Assembly: GCA_937901485.1 (NCBI GenBank) | Contig: CALGTT010000461.1 | Coordinates: 1 to 7,588, forward strand | Source: an uncultured Ruminococcus sp. | GTDB taxonomy: Bacteria; Bacillota; Clostridia; Oscillospirales; Ruminococcaceae | DNA: 7,588 nucleotides | Direction: 5' to 3' | Notes under the pieces: model-generated | The model's database searches: none | Told to the model about the DNA's origin: nothing | The model's input: the letters and a program-made list of their open reading frames with translations, nothing else | In this document: piece by piece, positions 6,769-7,588 of the stretch | Position numbering within the stretch: the stretch's first letter is position 1 | Layout of the letters: every line of letters starts with the position of its first letter | Program-made: the position numbers and the translations under genes

Positions 6769-7059
6769 ATGGCACTGTATTTCGGAAGCAGCGAGGTCGG
6801 ACGGATCTGGTCGGGGTGTGATGCCTACAAGGTCATGCGCAGAACCTCGTCGGTCTGGAGATCGCCGGCGATCAGCGACTGGGCGTATATTTCAGATCAC
6901 AGCACCGCAGCACTCCTGCTCTACCGCGGCAGCAGCAGTTTTCTGACCGCGCCGTCAAGGATCGGCGGCTGTCCGGTCACGGCAATGGCGGCATCGGCGT
7001 GCAATTATACGGGGGCACGCCTTGCGGTCATTCCGGAAACGCTGATGGTGATCGGATGA
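6769..7059 (+). CDS. Small protein with one BspA-like leucine-rich repeat
   Basis: A 96-residue frame with a strong ribosome binding site, GAGGGGG (6755-6761), seven bases before ATG, which supports real translation. No signal peptide or membrane segment is evident. The N-terminus has a short motif (LYFGSSEVGRIWSG, then AYKVM) resembling the 'YLGSxxVxKIYxG' repeats of small phage-tail-type and surface proteins. Residues about 58-96 resemble one unit of the BspA/TpLRR (LRR_5) repeat: a proline-led PSRIGGCPVTAM, then AASACNYTGARL and VIPETLMVIG, and the protein stops exactly at the end of that unit. LRR_5 proteins usually carry many such units, so this may be a degraded remnant or a genuine mini-protein. 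It is divergent from the cellulase gene and convergent with the glutamate dehydrogenase gene. Function unknown; both similarities are by eye and moderate. Confidence 0.65.
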   Translation: MALYFGSSEVGRIWSGCDAYKVMRRTSSVWRSPAISDWAYISDHSTAALLLYRGSSSFLTAPSRIGGCPVTAMAASACNYTGARLAVIPETLMVIG

Positions 7060-7062
7060 CAA

Positions 7063-7091
7063 AAGGGCTGATGCACAGCACATCAGCCCTT
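7063..7091 (-). terminator. Intrinsic terminator of the glutamate dehydrogenase gene
   Basis: A perfect 11-bp stem, AAGGGCTGATG (7063-7073) and CATCAGCCCTT (7081-7091), with a 7-base loop. On the minus strand it is followed by TTTTGTC (the last two T of the arm count in this run) and lies 29 bases past the dehydrogenase stop. On the plus strand, for the small gene ending at 7059, the tail is only TT followed by AT-rich sequence, so termination in that direction is weaker. Confidence 0.75.
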
Positions 7092-7120
7092 ACATATTAT
7101 AATAGGTATGTTTTTACTGA

Positions 7121-7588
7121 TTATACACAGCCCTGAGCCTTCATAGCCTCAGCAACCTTCAGGAAACCAGCGATGTTAGCACCTGCAACGAGGTCATTTT
7201 CCATGCCGTATTCCTTCGCAGCATCAACGGAGGACTTGAAGATGTTCTTCATGATGCCCTTGAGCTTCTCATCAACTTCCTCAGCTGTCCAGTTGTAACG
7301 CATGGAGTTCTGGGACATTTCCAGACCGGATACTGCCACGCCGCCGGCATTAACAGCCTTGGACGGAGCAACGATCACGCCGTTTGCCTTCAGATATGCA
7401 ACAGCCTCATTGGTTGTGGGCATGTTGGAAACCTCTACATAGTACTTGATGCCATTAGCCACGATCTGCTCAGCCTCAGCCATGCCAACTTCGTTCTGAG
7501 TTGCGCAAGGCATGATGATGTCAACCTTAGTACCCCACGGCTTCTGACCAGCGAAGAACTAAACGCCGAACTTGTCAGCATAGTCCTG
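7121..7588 (-). CDS. gdhA: NADP-type glutamate dehydrogenase, C-terminal part, interrupted by in-frame TAG
   Basis: The C-terminal 155 codons of a hexameric glutamate dehydrogenase, which interconverts 2-oxoglutarate plus ammonia and glutamate and is a main route of ammonia assimilation in gut Firmicutes. The gene runs off the right edge; its N-terminal two thirds, with the substrate-binding lysines, are not visible. Diagnostic blocks are PCATQNE (near 7510-7490), NMPTT, the PSKAVNAGGVAVSGLEMSQN stretch, and GANIAGFLKVAEAM before the stop at 7121-7123. They align closely with E. coli GdhA (PCATQNEL, NMPTT, GGVATSGLEMAQN, GANIAGFVKVADAM). One codon breaks the frame: TAG at 7559-7561, between FGV and FFAGQKPWG, with clear homology on both sides. 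E. coli has FGLVYLEGQQPW here, so the stop replaces one residue and no frameshift is involved. A base change from AAG or GAG, a sequencing error, or readthrough could explain it. The ATG at 7511-7513 lies inside the conserved core and is not a real start. Confidence 0.9.

Noticed and set aside
7092..7110. TATTATAATAGG as a plus-strand promoter antisense to glutamate dehydrogenase
   Set aside because: It is a single -10-like match in AT-rich spacer right after a hairpin, with no -35 and no gene downstream on that strand.
7121..7513. A complete 130-residue gene starting at the ATG at 7511-7513
   Set aside because: The ATG falls just before PCATQNE, in the middle of a conserved domain, and homology continues upstream through and beyond the TAG.
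1..7588. CRISPR arrays, tRNA or rRNA genes, insertion sequences
   Set aside because: No repeat-spacer pattern, cloverleaf, transposase or terminal repeats were seen on reading both strands.

Overview
The window looks like chromosomal DNA of a cellulolytic, cellulosome-forming Ruminococcus-type Firmicute (Clostridium cluster IV). The evidence is two secreted family 9 glycoside hydrolases (GH9), each ending in a two-repeat dockerin, a YqfD sporulation-type gene, strong Gram-positive ribosome binding sites, and a base composition that looks balanced by eye. Species level is inference; R. champanellensis or a close relative would fit.

Layout. (1) 1-963, plus strand: 3' part of a yqfD-like gene, cut by the window edge and followed by a bidirectional terminator (963-992). 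(2) 1025-3988, minus strand: signal peptide, CBM4-type module, Ig-like module, GH9, TP-rich linker, dockerin (987 aa), the CelK/CbhA-like design. (3) 3989-4276: a structured leader and promoter for gene 2, an inverted repeat, and the terminator of the next gene. (4) 4277-6604, minus strand: signal peptide, GH9, CBM3c, linker, dockerin (775 aa), the processive-endoglucanase design. (5) 6605-6768: divergent intergenic region with a near-consensus promoter for gene 4 and an operator-like inverted repeat. (6) 6769-7059, plus strand: a 96-residue protein whose C-terminus resembles one BspA-type leucine-rich repeat. (7) A hairpin terminator at 7063-7091, then 7121-7588, minus strand: the C-terminal part of an NADP-type glutamate dehydrogenase that carries an in-frame TAG near the window edge.

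The two cellulases lie head to tail, but each has its own promoter and a terminator separates them, so they look like neighbouring single-gene units rather than one operon. Their dockerins are nearly the same, so both enzymes should dock on the same scaffoldin cohesins. There they would combine a CelK-like, probably chain-end-acting enzyme with a processive endoglucanase. The flanking genes (sporulation, nitrogen assimilation) have no obvious functional link to them.

No wholly new system is visible. The points most worth a second look are the amber codon in glutamate dehydrogenase, the structured leader of the CelK-like gene, the asymmetric dockerin repeats, and the small repeat protein divergent from the second cellulase.
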